Source: JAVBLY01 sp031553035
GTDB lineage: Bacteria > Bacillota > Clostridia > Peptostreptococcales > Anaerovoracaceae
Length of the DNA: 64,000 nt
Assembly: GCA_031553035.1 (NCBI GenBank)
Contig: JAVBLY010000008.1
Span: forward strand, 1 to 64,000
Direction: 5' to 3'
Shown here piece after piece: positions 26,404 to 36,234 of the stretch (its first letter is position 1; every line of letters starts with the position of its first letter). Below the pieces are notes generated by a model, which saw nothing but the letters and a program-made list of their open reading frames with translations, was not told the origin of the DNA and did not search any database. The translations under genes were made by a program, and so were the position numbers.

Positions 26404-27144
26404 ATGGGAAATATAAAAATAAGAAATTTCATATCAATATCGGTAATAGCTTTCATGATCGCCACTGTATTTGCGCTGCCGGTGATTAATGAAGATTACG
26501 CAGTTTCTGCTGCCACAAAAAAAGTGAAGGTTATCTACAAAGCAAACGGCGGCAAATTCACTGTAACCAAATATGCCAGCAAATCAAAGATCGTCAAAAA
26601 AGTAAGGAAAGGCAAAAAGAGAGGAACAGCTCCAAAGATCAAAAGGGCAGGCTACACTCTAAAAGGCTGGTATACAAAGAAATCCGGTGGAAAGAAAGTC
26701 ACAGCAAAGACCAAGATTAAAAAGAGAACAGTTCTTTATGCTCAGTGGAAAAGAACTTTAAGTGCATCGGAAAAGAGATTGCTTGCCATTTGGTCATCAG
26801 CTAAAGGAGATGGGAATTACTATGACTCAGCAACCGGAGAGTATCTTTTTTCCGGCATGACCGGTGCGTTATACCATTTTAGAGCCGACGGATCTTATTC
26901 GCGCATGATAGTTGCTAATACTGCAACATCCAAGTTTGAGTCGATTCAGGAGGGCATTTGGAGAGAATCCGGAGGTACTATTTACAAGAGAAATATCAGA
27001 GCAAAGAAAAGTACCGACGGAGGAAGAACATGGTCTGCATGGACAAATTCAGCCGATCAAATCATGAAAATCCAATTCGGTGTGGAAAATGGCAGCGAGT
27101 ATTTTCAGGAAGTTGACGGGTTGAAATATTTTAAAGGGAATTGA
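26404..27144 (+). CDS. InlB-array protein 4, lipocalin-like C-terminus
   Basis: A 246-residue secreted protein after GGAGGG. The signal peptide and InlB repeat are close to those of protein 2. The C-terminal domain starts RLLAIWSSAKGDGNYY and has FRADGSYSRM and a tail rich in charged residues; it is the most divergent barrel-like end of the array. No anchor motif. Confidence 0.75.
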   Translation: MGNIKIRNFISISVIAFMIATVFALPVINEDYAVSAATKKVKVIYKANGGKFTVTKYASKSKIVKKVRKGKKRGTAPKIKRAGYTLKGWYTKKSGGKKVTAKTKIKKRTVLYAQWKRTLSASEKRLLAIWSSAKGDGNYYDSATGEYLFSGMTGALYHFRADGSYSRMIVANTATSKFESIQEGIWRESGGTIYKRNIRAKKSTDGGRTWSAWTNSADQIMKIQFGVENGSEYFQEVDGLKYFKGN

Positions 27145-27178
27145 ATGTCAAAACGTCATTAATAATGGGAGGTCGAAT

Positions 27179-27877
27179 ATGGAAAACAAGAAAATCAGGT
27201 ATTTAATTTCTGTATCAGTAATAATTATGATGATCGCCGGTGTGCTTGCATTACCTGTGATCAATAATGATTATTCAGTCCAGGCTGCCACAAAAAAAGT
27301 GAAGGTTATCTACAAAGCAAACGGCGGCAAATTCACCGCTGCCAAATATGCCAGCAAAACAACGGTCGTCAAAAAAGTAAGGAAAGGCAAAAAGAGGGGA
27401 ACTGCTCCTAAGATCAAAAGAACCGGCTATACACTAAAAGGTTGGTATACAAAGAAATCCGGCGGTAAGAAAGTCACTGCAAAGACCAAGATTAAAAAGA
27501 GAACAGTTCTTTATGCAAGGTGGAAAAAGAATGCAAGTCCAGTCACTGATCCAAATCAAAAGCTGATCGGGCACTGGACAAAAGGCAGTTTTGATTCACT
27601 TGGTAATTATAAATATTATCACTTGTATATAAACAAGGATGGAACATTCAATTACTTCATGGTTACTACAGCTGAGTATTCATACAAAGGAAATTATTCG
27701 GCATCTAACGGAAAGATATACTTTAAAAATGTAGTATTCACTAATGGCGAATATAAGGAAAATAAGGAAGATTCCTGGGTTACTTACGTATTAGAACCTG
27801 ATTCAGAAGGGAATGAATTACTGAAAATCACTAACGGCAATAGTTTTATGGGCAGCCCCTGGTGGAGTCGGGCATAA
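27179..27877 (+). CDS. InlB-array protein 5, lipocalin-like C-terminus
   Basis: A 232-residue secreted protein. The leader matches protein 3, but the InlB repeat matches proteins 2 and 6, so it is a mosaic. C-terminal pattern: KLIGHW ... INKDGTFNYFMV ... GNYSASNGKIYFKNV. Ribosome site GGGAGG in AATGGGAGGTCGAAT. Confidence 0.75.
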   Translation: MENKKIRYLISVSVIIMMIAGVLALPVINNDYSVQAATKKVKVIYKANGGKFTAAKYASKTTVVKKVRKGKKRGTAPKIKRTGYTLKGWYTKKSGGKKVTAKTKIKKRTVLYARWKKNASPVTDPNQKLIGHWTKGSFDSLGNYKYYHLYINKDGTFNYFMVTTAEYSYKGNYSASNGKIYFKNVVFTNGEYKENKEDSWVTYVLEPDSEGNELLKITNGNSFMGSPWWSRA

Positions 27878-27895
27878 AATAGGAGGAACAATCAA

Positions 27896-28660
27896 ATGGA
27901 AAATGCAAAATTGAAAAATCTTATTTCAATATCTATAATAGCTTTCATGATCGCCGGTGTATTTGCATTACCTGTGATCAATGATGATTATTCAGTCCAG
28001 GCAGCCACAAAAAAAGTAAAAGTGATCTACAAAGCCAACGGCGGCAAATTCACCGCTGCCAAATATGCCAGCAAAACAACAGTGGTCAAAAAAGTAAAAA
28101 AAGGCAAAAAGAGAGGAACAGCTCCAAAGATCAAAAGGGCAGGCTACACACTAAAGGGTTGGTATACAAAGAAATCCGGCGGAAAGAAAGTCACTGCAAA
28201 GACCAGAATCAAAAAAAAGACGGTTCTTTATGCCCAGTGGAAAAGAACACTTAACAGTGAAGAGAAGAAAATTGTAGGGACTTGGGGTGTTTACTTTGAC
28301 GGCTCTCAAGTCTATAAATTCTACAATGATGGCACTTACATAATGGTTTCACACTTTACCAGTTTTCCTGATATGAGAGCAAGAGGGTTTTGGTCTATAA
28401 ATAACGGCATTCTTACAAAAACAGCACAGTATAGCAGGCAAACCAATAAAGACACTGCCGGATATTTCGAAGAATGGGGATATATCTGGACGCCATGGGG
28501 CAACTGGGAAACAAGCACCAGAACTGTCCGTTTTGGTGTCGATACAGCTGGTGTTACGTCTTATCCCGGTAAGCAGTACTTTGATGAGTATACTGGTTCA
28601 AGTTTCAATATAGGGACATGCAGATTCATCAAAGACCTGGTCGGTTATGAGTATCAATGA
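27896..28660 (+). CDS. InlB-array protein 6, lipocalin-like C-terminus
   Basis: A 254-residue secreted protein after TAGGAGGA, 18 bp after the previous stop. Signal peptide DNA is nearly identical to protein 7. C-terminal pattern: KIVGTWGVYF ... FYNDGTYIMV ... GFWSINNGILTKT, with a Trp-rich insert (EEWGYIWTPWGNWET). Confidence 0.75.
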   Translation: MENAKLKNLISISIIAFMIAGVFALPVINDDYSVQAATKKVKVIYKANGGKFTAAKYASKTTVVKKVKKGKKRGTAPKIKRAGYTLKGWYTKKSGGKKVTAKTRIKKKTVLYAQWKRTLNSEEKKIVGTWGVYFDGSQVYKFYNDGTYIMVSHFTSFPDMRARGFWSINNGILTKTAQYSRQTNKDTAGYFEEWGYIWTPWGNWETSTRTVRFGVDTAGVTSYPGKQYFDEYTGSSFNIGTCRFIKDLVGYEYQ

Positions 28661-28709
28661 TATGTCGTAGATGCATGGTTTATTAAAAAAGTAAGGGAGT
28701 GAGCACATT

Positions 28710-29423
28710 ATGGGAGACACGAAGTTAAAAAATCTTATTTCAATATCTATAATAGCTTTTATGATCGCCGGTGTATTTGCATTACCTGTGATCAATGATG
28801 ATTATTCAGTCCAGGCGGCAACGAAAAAAGTAAAGGTGATCTACAAAGCAAACGGCGGCAAATTCACAGCAGCAAAATATGCCAGCAAATCCAAGGTAGT
28901 CAAAAAAGTACGGAAAGGCAAGAAGAGGGGAACTGCACCCAAGATCAAAAGAACCGGATACATACTAAAAGGTTGGTATACAAAGAAATCCGGCGGGAAG
29001 AAAGTCACAGCCAAAACGAAAATAAAGAAAAAGACTACTCTTTATGCCCAGTGGAAGAAGGTGCCGAATCCCAATATTGACACAAAACTTCTGGGATTGT
29101 GGGCCCATACGGATTATTATGTCTACCCCAGGATCTACTATGATTATCAGGATTACATATTTTATAAGGACGGAACATTCAAATATATAAATGTAGATGG
29201 ACCAGTGAAATCCGGCAAATACAAAGCATCAGGCGGAAAGGTTACTTTTACCAATGTAACATGGGTAGATTCTGCCGGCGTTTATCAGGGGATTTATCCC
29301 GATACAGTGGTCGAATACAGATATAAAATCGAAAACGGAAAAACATATTTGGAAATGCCAAAGCTCGATTACAAAGATAAAAATTATCTGGATATATCTA
29401 TGAGAGTTGAGTGGTACAGATAG
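28710..29423 (+). CDS. InlB-array protein 7, lipocalin-like C-terminus
   Basis: A 237-residue secreted protein, last of the array. InlB repeat nearly identical to protein 2. C-terminal pattern: KLLGLWAHTDYY ... FYKDGTFKYI ... GKYKASGGKVTFTNV, with many tyrosines. The FN3/Ig-like gene follows 42 bp later in the same direction. Confidence 0.75.
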   Translation: MGDTKLKNLISISIIAFMIAGVFALPVINDDYSVQAATKKVKVIYKANGGKFTAAKYASKSKVVKKVRKGKKRGTAPKIKRTGYILKGWYTKKSGGKKVTAKTKIKKKTTLYAQWKKVPNPNIDTKLLGLWAHTDYYVYPRIYYDYQDYIFYKDGTFKYINVDGPVKSGKYKASGGKVTFTNVTWVDSAGVYQGIYPDTVVEYRYKIENGKTYLEMPKLDYKDKNYLDISMRVEWYR

Positions 29424-29465
29424 TTTTTGAATTTATTGCTACTAAATAAAAGGGAGGTTGCCCTC

Positions 29466-31763
29466 ATGTTGATCAAAAGAAAGTTATGTATTATTTTATG
29501 TCTGCTTCTGATATTCACATGCGTACCAGCAGTAGCTTTTGCGGCATCAAAACCGGCACCACCCAAAGGGCTTAAATGTACAACGCTTAGTACCGGCTCT
29601 GTCAATCTGTCTTGGAAAAAAGTGAGCAAAGCCAAAAAATACATTGTTTACAAAAAGTCGGGGAGCAGATATATAAAGGTATCTTCGCCTAAAAAAAATA
29701 AATTCACCGCGAAAAACCTGAAGCCGGGAAATACATATTACTTTAAAGTAGCCGTAAAAACTTCCAAAGGTACCAGCAAAAAAAGCAAAGCGGTAAAAGC
29801 TTACACCAAATGTACAGCTCCGACTCAGGTAAAAGCTGTAGCTTTATCCAAGACCTCAATAAAACTATCGTGGGCAAGTACATATGGTGCAGATAAATAT
29901 CTCATATACACAGCAAAATCGCCAGCAGGCACATTCTGGTATGCCGGAGCGACAACAGGCACCCAGTTTACTGTTGGCGGATTAAGTCAAAATACAAATT
30001 ATTATTTTAAACTGATTGCAGTAAACGGAACTGCGAAAAGCAACTACAGTCCCACAGTATCCGCAAGAACCCAAAACAGTGAAGGCATAGTAGAAATTCT
30101 CCCAACAGGAATCAAACTCGATTTAAAATCCGGCAGCTCGTCCTATATGCCTGTCAGCGGAGGGGCCTGTTCCTTTGTCGCAACAATCCAGCCGGCAAAT
30201 GCAAACACACAAAAGACGATAGTCTGGACATCAAGCAATACAAATGTTGCTGCTGTCAGTCAGACAGGAACAGTCACAGCCAAAAGTGTCGGCACTGCAA
30301 CAATAACTGCAACAACAGGCAATGGCAAAAAGGCAACTTACCCTGTCAAGGTGGCCCCGGATGTTATTGATATCAAGTACAGCACAGAAGCACAGCCAAG
30401 TGGTCCTGTTTTTTATTATATGAAATTAAATGATACCATTCCCATGTACTTGCCCAAGCTATATCCTGCGGATGCATATAATGTTCTTACATTTGAAAGC
30501 ATGAACCCCGATGTTGCCGAGGTCAAAAAGAACTCCGACGGCACTTATTCCATATATGGAAAAGCACAGGGGAATTCAACCATATATGCTTATACGCATA
30601 CCGGAGCATATATGGGATTTGTGATTTTTGTAAGTTCTGAAATGACTAATGCACAGCTAACAGCATCCAGCCATACGATGGATGTCAACACATATTGGAC
30701 TCCAGGTGTAAACACCGTGCCTGCGGCAGTAATTTATAATGGCAAATCTGTGCCGCCGTATGGAAGTTACACTTTGTCATCATCCAATACGGATATCCTC
30801 AGGGTAGAACAGAACAAGAAGGTCTATGCCATCAAGCCGGGGACGGCCAATATAACAGTTAGCATCAAAGGCAGTGTAAAGAGTACATGTACAGTAACCG
30901 TTCCGGCGCCGACTGTGGCAGCAAGCGGCAATCCTGAGCTCAAGTACTATAATGTAAAATATGAAACAAACGGCGGAGCAGGAGTATCGCTTGGCATTGT
31001 CCCCGTAGCAGGGGCAGCCAGCTATCTTGTAACGGAACATGTTTCCTATAATACAAGCATGACGCCTACACAGTTGTTTGCCGGATCAAATATAGTGACC
31101 CGCTCCGGTGATCTGAAAATCAACGGCGCTACTGTAAACAGAAATGGAGGATTACGACAGTGGTTTGTTTCATCCAGCCAGGCAGGTTCTAATCTGATGT
31201 TCGACGGCGTGAGTACGGGCCTTAGGTTTTTCAGTGTGGCAGCTTACAGTGGACCAAACTGTACAGGATCTACGTTGGGTTCAACATTTGTTGGACGTGT
31301 GCCTGTCCTGTATTATCCGCGTAATGTGGGAGGAACGAGCCAGGCCAATGCCGACGGATATATTCTGGCAAATGCCCATACCATGTGGCTCTTAGGTGTA
31401 GGTGGATTGATGCTGCCTTATACCATACCTATACCCCCCTATAATATCAATATCACCTTTGATAAAATACCGGGTGCTGTCGGTTACGATATGTATGCAA
31501 CCTGTAACGGAAAAGCATGGGGGGACGATACGATCTTGCAGCCGACAGCAGCCCGATGTCAAAAAGAAAGTGGTTTTGTATTCGATGATGGCAAGACTAT
31601 TATTAATATTCTTCCATATGTACGTGACATAGACGGAACAAAACTATACGGGGAAATGCGGACACTGGAATTTGACGTAAAAATAGAGAATTATGAGTCA
31701 GCAAAATACTGGGACAGTGCTGCCACTCTGGCCAGCCCGATATTGCCTATAACATGGAAATAA
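29466..31763 (+). CDS. Secreted FN3 / Ig-like surface protein
   Basis: A 765-residue protein starting at ATG 29466 after GGGAGG (the frame extends to TTG 29427, without support). Signal peptide ends near AFAAS. Two fibronectin type III domains follow (about 30-195), then one or two group 2 Ig-like domains (SGGACSFVATIQPANANTQ; VYAIKPGTANITVSIKG), then about 270 residues with another FN3-like beta region (ITFDKIPGAVGYDMYATCNG). No anchor. Probable extracellular binding or scaffold protein at the end of the surface island. Confidence 0.75.
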   Translation: MLIKRKLCIILCLLLIFTCVPAVAFAASKPAPPKGLKCTTLSTGSVNLSWKKVSKAKKYIVYKKSGSRYIKVSSPKKNKFTAKNLKPGNTYYFKVAVKTSKGTSKKSKAVKAYTKCTAPTQVKAVALSKTSIKLSWASTYGADKYLIYTAKSPAGTFWYAGATTGTQFTVGGLSQNTNYYFKLIAVNGTAKSNYSPTVSARTQNSEGIVEILPTGIKLDLKSGSSSYMPVSGGACSFVATIQPANANTQKTIVWTSSNTNVAAVSQTGTVTAKSVGTATITATTGNGKKATYPVKVAPDVIDIKYSTEAQPSGPVFYYMKLNDTIPMYLPKLYPADAYNVLTFESMNPDVAEVKKNSDGTYSIYGKAQGNSTIYAYTHTGAYMGFVIFVSSEMTNAQLTASSHTMDVNTYWTPGVNTVPAAVIYNGKSVPPYGSYTLSSSNTDILRVEQNKKVYAIKPGTANITVSIKGSVKSTCTVTVPAPTVAASGNPELKYYNVKYETNGGAGVSLGIVPVAGAASYLVTEHVSYNTSMTPTQLFAGSNIVTRSGDLKINGATVNRNGGLRQWFVSSSQAGSNLMFDGVSTGLRFFSVAAYSGPNCTGSTLGSTFVGRVPVLYYPRNVGGTSQANADGYILANAHTMWLLGVGGLMLPYTIPIPPYNINITFDKIPGAVGYDMYATCNGKAWGDDTILQPTAARCQKESGFVFDDGKTIINILPYVRDIDGTKLYGEMRTLEFDVKIENYESAKYWDSAATLASPILPITWK

Positions 31764-31863
31764 CGAAGTATACCTATTAAGTTTAGTAGGTATGCAAAAC
31801 AATATCTTATTGGTAATATTAAGCTATTCGAGGTAGTTATAATTTGTAATGGAGGTTTTTATT

Positions 31864-32310
31864 ATGTATTGTCAAAATTGTGGAACACAAAACAACGACG
31901 ACGCTCAAGTCTGTGCATCATGTGGTCAATCGCTTAATCAGGCGCCTGCACCACTATCGGAGGAAGCGGATGTGCAACAAAACAAGGCCATGGCCATCAT
32001 AGCATACTTTATCTTTTTCATACCTCTTCTGGCTGCAAAAGACAGTCCGTTCGCAAGGTATCATGCAAATCAGGGCCTTACATTGCTTATTTTCTGTGTG
32101 GGCATCGGAATCATAAATACGATTTTAATGAGTATATTTGTCACTTCGCTGATATATGGCGGGTTCGGTGTGTGGGGCATCATCAATATTATTTTCACGA
32201 TTGTGTATCTGGGGCTGGCAGCTGTCGGTATAATTGGGATCGTCCACGCTGCAAAGGGTGAAATGAAACCAATGCCAGTGATCGGAAAGCTGTTTAAGAT
32301 CATAAAATGA
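31864..32310 (+). CDS. Zinc-ribbon membrane protein (DUF4870-like)
   Basis: A 148-residue protein starting at ATG 31864 after GGAGG. The N-terminus is a zinc ribbon (MYCQNCGTQ...CASCGQS), followed by three to four transmembrane helices with the DUF4870-type pattern (AIIAYFIFFIPLL...FARYHANQGL). Function of this common family is unknown. Its stop abuts the stop of the convergent EFR1 gene with no gap. Confidence 0.8.
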   Translation: MYCQNCGTQNNDDAQVCASCGQSLNQAPAPLSEEADVQQNKAMAIIAYFIFFIPLLAAKDSPFARYHANQGLTLLIFCVGIGIINTILMSIFVTSLIYGGFGVWGIINIIFTIVYLGLAAVGIIGIVHAAKGEMKPMPVIGKLFKIIK

Positions 32311-33072
32311 TTATTTATTAGATTCAATAATCTCATTGAGAGAGATGTACTGATTCCGGAACCTTATTTTACTGGTTTCTTCAGTAAGACGGATCGAGTT
32401 TTGCGGGCAGTTTTGAGTACAAGCGAGACAGGATATACAGTTAGCTCCGAATGTTGGTTTTTTTTCCGTCTCCTGCTGTATATTATCTACAGGACATAAC
32501 ATGGAGCAGATTCCGCATTTGGTGCAGGTGTTTTCTATCCTGCATTGATCCGTTATTCCTGGTCCTGTTTTGAATTTTTCCGCCAAATTAATATATTTGG
32601 ACGCAAATTTTTGAATGAACGGGTCTTCATATATAAATTGCCTGCCGGTATTGATGTCACCTACGATTTCACTGAGATACATCTCGATTTGTTTTTCCGG
32701 TTCGGTTCTGATTTGTTTGCCCATTTCAAATCTTAATAAATAGTTATCTACCATTTTTATAATGTTGGCATACGAGAAATTGATGTCGTTTTCAGAACCG
32801 ATTTTGATAAGTTGGCTGATTGCCGCACCGGGAATCATTCCGTATGATAAAACAGCGAAGATATATTTACTGTCCAGCCGGACCTTCTCCAGAAATTCTC
32901 TGATGTATTGGGGAACTGCCCATCCATATATAGGAAAGACAATGCCTATTTTATCATCTTTGAAATCATAATTTCCGGCTTTGACTGCCTGGGGAATTGA
33001 GATAAGTTCTCCGCCGATTTCTTTTGCGATGTGAAGGTTGTTTCCCGTTGCGGTAAAATACAGAATGGTCAT
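32311..33072 (-). CDS. EFR1-family flavodoxin-ferredoxin protein
   Basis: A 253-residue redox protein: N-terminal flavodoxin fold with the FMN phosphate loop TATGNN, C-terminal pair of 4Fe-4S motifs (CTKCGICSMLCP and CISCLACTQNCP). The EFR1 family shuttles electrons in anaerobes; the specific partner is unknown. Ribosome site AGGAG before ATG 33072. It lies 11 bp after the hybrid kinase gene, and may be co-transcribed with it. Confidence 0.85.
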   Translation of the reverse strand: MTILYFTATGNNLHIAKEIGGELISIPQAVKAGNYDFKDDKIGIVFPIYGWAVPQYIREFLEKVRLDSKYIFAVLSYGMIPGAAISQLIKIGSENDINFSYANIIKMVDNYLLRFEMGKQIRTEPEKQIEMYLSEIVGDINTGRQFIYEDPFIQKFASKYINLAEKFKTGPGITDQCRIENTCTKCGICSMLCPVDNIQQETEKKPTFGANCISCLACTQNCPQNSIRLTEETSKIRFRNQYISLNEIIESNK

Positions 33073-33083
33073 ATGTTTGTCTC

Positions 33084-34859
33084 CTACTGACGGTCCAGCA
33101 TCTGTCCGATAACCGATACAATGGTGGCGTATTCAATAGGCTTGCCGATGTGTCCGTCCATTCCTGCATTGAGAGCCATACTGACATCTTCTCTGAATAC
33201 ATTAGCCGTCATTGCCACTATTGGTATAGTTTTGGCATCAGGACGAGGCAATGCCCTTATTTGCCGAGTTGCTTCCATCCCGTCCATAACCGGCATCTGA
33301 ATATCCATTAATATCATGTCGATCTCTCCCGGTTTTGATGTCTCAAAGTATTCAAGGGCTTTTTTCCCATCGGCCGCAAATTCCAATTTCACACCTGTAG
33401 ATTCAAGCAGAGCTTCGATAATCTGAAGATTGATGTCTATATCATCCACTACAAGAATTAATCGCCCGCTGAAATCCGCTTCATCATATGTGTGATCGGT
33501 ATCTGATGAAATATCAGCGTCAGAAGGTTTAAGAGCAATGGAAAACGTAAAAGCAGTACCTTCATTCGGTTTACTCACGACTTGGAGATCACTGCCCATT
33601 TGCTGCACGATCCGCTGACTGATGGCGAGCCCGAGGCCTGTTCCTCCGTATTTTCGTGATGCCCCGCTGTCTTCCTGCTCAAAAGGCTGAAACATGCGGG
33701 CCAGAAATTCAGGCTGCATGCCGATGCCCGTATCAGAAACGGTAAATCGCAATACAGCCTGTCCGGGTTGACGGTTTATTTCCTCGATTTTAAGGGAGAT
33801 TTTCCCGTTTTCTTCTGTGAATTTCAGGGAATTTGACAGAAGATTAAGCAGGACCTGTGATAATCTCAGTTCATCTCCAATGAAGTTGTCATCTGTTACG
33901 TCAAACTCACAGGTGAAATCGAGCTGTTTTTCGTCAGCTTGCGGCTGGACCTGCTCGGAAATACTTTCTGCAAGCGTCCTAAGAGAGAAAGACTCGGCAG
34001 ATAACTCCAGCTTGCCTTCATCAATTTTAGAAAGATCGAGTACATCGTTTATGAGTGCCAGCAGATGTCTCGAAGATACACCGATCTGATCCAGGCTTTT
34101 ACTGAGTTGAGCCTTTTTTCCGCTTCGCTTTGCTACTTGCTCCATACCTATGACGGCGTTGAGAGGCGTTCGCATCTCGTGACTCAGGTTTGCCAAAAAT
34201 CGCGTTTTGGCATCGCCGGCGGCTTTTGCCTGCCTCAGAGCATCAATGTTGTTATAAATACCGTTCATCTGCTGACAATAAACCATAAAAGAGGACATGA
34301 TCTCCCGGGGATAGAAATCGTAAAAATTCTGACCGGCTTCAGTGATTCCACCCAGCACGAAACCGATAGGATCATGAACGTTATCAAACAACGGCATATA
34401 TATGGAATTGACCAGTTCAAACTGTCGCCATGGCGAACGGTTGTCCTTTGTTTCTGTTAGTGCTTTCTGTTTGGAAAAACTCATCAGTTCAGGTCTTGCC
34501 AGCCAGGTTTCATTAACTTTTATTTCAATACCGTTTTCAATGGGAGCGCCCTGCGGATCATACAGGTTGCAGCTCCCCATAAGCTTTATATTTTTGGCAG
34601 CTATGTCCATCTGAAAAATGGCACCGACCTCAAGTTGAAAGATATCGACCACACCTTCGGAGACAATGGAATAGAACTCATCCGGATCAGTTATGTGAAA
34701 GGCCCTTTGGGAAAAGCGATGTATCCTGGTGAACATGTCGATCTGAACATCCAGTTTGCTGCCGATGTCTCGGTTTTTTTGCACCTGCATTTCACTGCGG
34801 CTTAACAGATCCTGCAGGTCTGCTATTTTTTGTTTAAGTTCATCTTCATGTTTTCCCAT
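33084..34859 (-). CDS. Hybrid histidine kinase with GAF-like sensor and receiver
   Basis: A 591-residue soluble hybrid kinase: N-terminal coiled coil, GAF-like domain (about 45-200), HisKA with NLSHEMRTPLNAVIG, HATPase with GGTGLGLAIS, and a C-terminal receiver (VDDIDINL, LMDIQMPVMDG, IPIVAMTAN, GKP). No transmembrane segment. It lies 7 bp after a FIST-domain gene; a second FIST-hybrid kinase pair is at 46643-49580. FIST proteins probably supply the signal. The output of the receiver is not evident. Confidence 0.88.
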   Translation of the reverse strand: MGKHEDELKQKIADLQDLLSRSEMQVQKNRDIGSKLDVQIDMFTRIHRFSQRAFHITDPDEFYSIVSEGVVDIFQLEVGAIFQMDIAAKNIKLMGSCNLYDPQGAPIENGIEIKVNETWLARPELMSFSKQKALTETKDNRSPWRQFELVNSIYMPLFDNVHDPIGFVLGGITEAGQNFYDFYPREIMSSFMVYCQQMNGIYNNIDALRQAKAAGDAKTRFLANLSHEMRTPLNAVIGMEQVAKRSGKKAQLSKSLDQIGVSSRHLLALINDVLDLSKIDEGKLELSAESFSLRTLAESISEQVQPQADEKQLDFTCEFDVTDDNFIGDELRLSQVLLNLLSNSLKFTEENGKISLKIEEINRQPGQAVLRFTVSDTGIGMQPEFLARMFQPFEQEDSGASRKYGGTGLGLAISQRIVQQMGSDLQVVSKPNEGTAFTFSIALKPSDADISSDTDHTYDEADFSGRLILVVDDIDINLQIIEALLESTGVKLEFAADGKKALEYFETSKPGEIDMILMDIQMPVMDGMEATRQIRALPRPDAKTIPIVAMTANVFREDVSMALNAGMDGHIGKPIEYATIVSVIGQMLDRQ

Positions 34860-34866
34860 GGCACCC

Positions 34867-36066
34867 TTAACGATACATAACCATCAATGCAGTTGAATAA
34901 TTATGATACGTGTTTTTTCCAAGAAGTTTGGCATATTCACCAAATCCATACATTCCGATCCATGCAGGCACTTCGCCGTCAGCAGACAGTGCATCGTGCA
35001 TCATAGCGATCAATTCATCTTTTATCACTTTATTGAACAGAAATCGGCCTCTTGCCAGGCAGTCCGTCTGAAAAACAGCAACCGGCTTTCCGCTGCCGAT
35101 CTCCTCCTTCATATATTCCAGCACTTTCGTCTGTTCAGTGAAGATGAGATCTTCATCTCTGTTAGTCAGCCAGAGTTTGAGGCCCTCTTCAGCTGTTACA
35201 GGATAGTATATGGAACCGTCCGGATCATATTTTGTAATGACTCGCAAAATATGGGGATTTCCGTATTCAGCAGCCGATTCCGAGTCCAGTTCTTCCGCCA
35301 ATGCGCCAATAGGTATAGTTTCTCCGCAAATGGTATCCGGGGCAGGGGTGACGCCGAGACGTTCTGTATAAACAGACCAGGCAGGTTTGCCGTCCAGCTC
35401 GATAATTCTGTTTCCTTCGGCCTTGGTCACCGTCATAGGCTCTCCGTAAGCCGTGAATCCATGAGTTGCCCTTGTTATGGACGAAAGTGTAGGATCCGCG
35501 AATCCTATAGCCCAGGCTCCGTGTTCCGTAAGTTTGTCTCCTATATACTGCTGACTGATCAGACCTCGCATGTTGTCTGATGAAGTTCCACCAAAAATTA
35601 CTACATCGTCAAATGTTTCATCAAAAGCATCGACCACAAGATCATTTGCAATATCGATCCCCGGGCAAAGCAGATATATTGCATTGATTTCATTTCCGCC
35701 GGATTTGAGAAAAGAAGCAAGTTCTTTGCCTTTTTCGGATGAATTTTTCCCATAAATATCGTTCACGGTAGCAAAGGTAAGCTCTTCTTTAGGTCCGCAA
35801 ACCGCCATAAGAGACAAATCACTCATAGATTCGCCGACGCCGTCACGACCGGTGACTCCGCTGCATGAACTTCCCAGAACCGTTACATCCGTCATCTTGC
35901 TTCGTATAGCTGATGCCAGCCTGTCCATTTTATGCCCGAGAGGAGCATTTATAATGATGATGCGGCATTCCGGATCCGGATCTTCACCAAACATTATTTC
36001 AAGACATTCGTCGATGGCACGCTCGCTGTTTGCGATGCGAACATTTGCTGAATAAAAACGTAACAT
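34867..36066 (-). CDS. FIST sensory protein, copy 1
   Basis: A 399-residue soluble protein with FIST N and FIST C domains (LGSSCSGVTGRDGVGESMSD; TDCLARGRFLFNK; GMYGFGEYA). FIST domains are predicted small-ligand sensors, proposed to bind amino acids, in signalling proteins. The frame extends to 36096, but AGGAAAGG directly precedes ATG 36066 (MLRFYSANVR), which is preferred. It is the first gene of the FIST-hybrid kinase pair. Confidence 0.87.
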   Translation of the reverse strand: MLRFYSANVRIANSERAIDECLEIMFGEDPDPECRIIIINAPLGHKMDRLASAIRSKMTDVTVLGSSCSGVTGRDGVGESMSDLSLMAVCGPKEELTFATVNDIYGKNSSEKGKELASFLKSGGNEINAIYLLCPGIDIANDLVVDAFDETFDDVVIFGGTSSDNMRGLISQQYIGDKLTEHGAWAIGFADPTLSSITRATHGFTAYGEPMTVTKAEGNRIIELDGKPAWSVYTERLGVTPAPDTICGETIPIGALAEELDSESAAEYGNPHILRVITKYDPDGSIYYPVTAEEGLKLWLTNRDEDLIFTEQTKVLEYMKEEIGSGKPVAVFQTDCLARGRFLFNKVIKDELIAMMHDALSADGEVPAWIGMYGFGEYAKLLGKNTYHNYSTALMVMYR

Positions 36067-36182
36067 AGGTACTTTCCTTTCCTGTATTGATTTCATCGGG
36101 ACTATTGCCGTTTCTTAATACTATATTTACCCCAAAATCATGCAAATTCAACAATTTATATCGGTAGTAACTTTTTAATATG

Positions 36183-36213
36183 TAGAAAAGGCCATCTGTT
36201 AAGACAGCCTTTT
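36183..36213 (-). terminator. Terminator after the 54-residue gene
   Basis: On the minus strand AAAAGG and CTGT pair with ACAG and CCTTTT around a short loop with a 4-nt bulge; Ts follow the stem. It separates the small gene from the FIST gene. Confidence 0.55.
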
Positions 36214-36234
36214 TAATATATATCAACTTAATTA

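Larger units (their letters stand above)
24155..29423 (+). repeat. Tandem array of seven InlB-repeat genes
   Basis: Seven consecutive genes share a signal peptide and a lysine-rich InlB module of about 110 residues, several near-identical in DNA (compare 24667-24905, 26516-26750, 27288-27520, 28009-28240, 28822-29055). The 3' halves are unrelated at DNA level apart from a shared fold pattern. The leader of genes 3 and 5 recurs with an 1,820-bp offset. This is the arrangement expected of an array shaped by recombination. Confidence 0.85.

Noticed and set aside
24155..29423. LPXTG sortase anchors on the array proteins
   Set aside because: No LPXTG-like motif, hydrophobic tail or positive end was found in any member.
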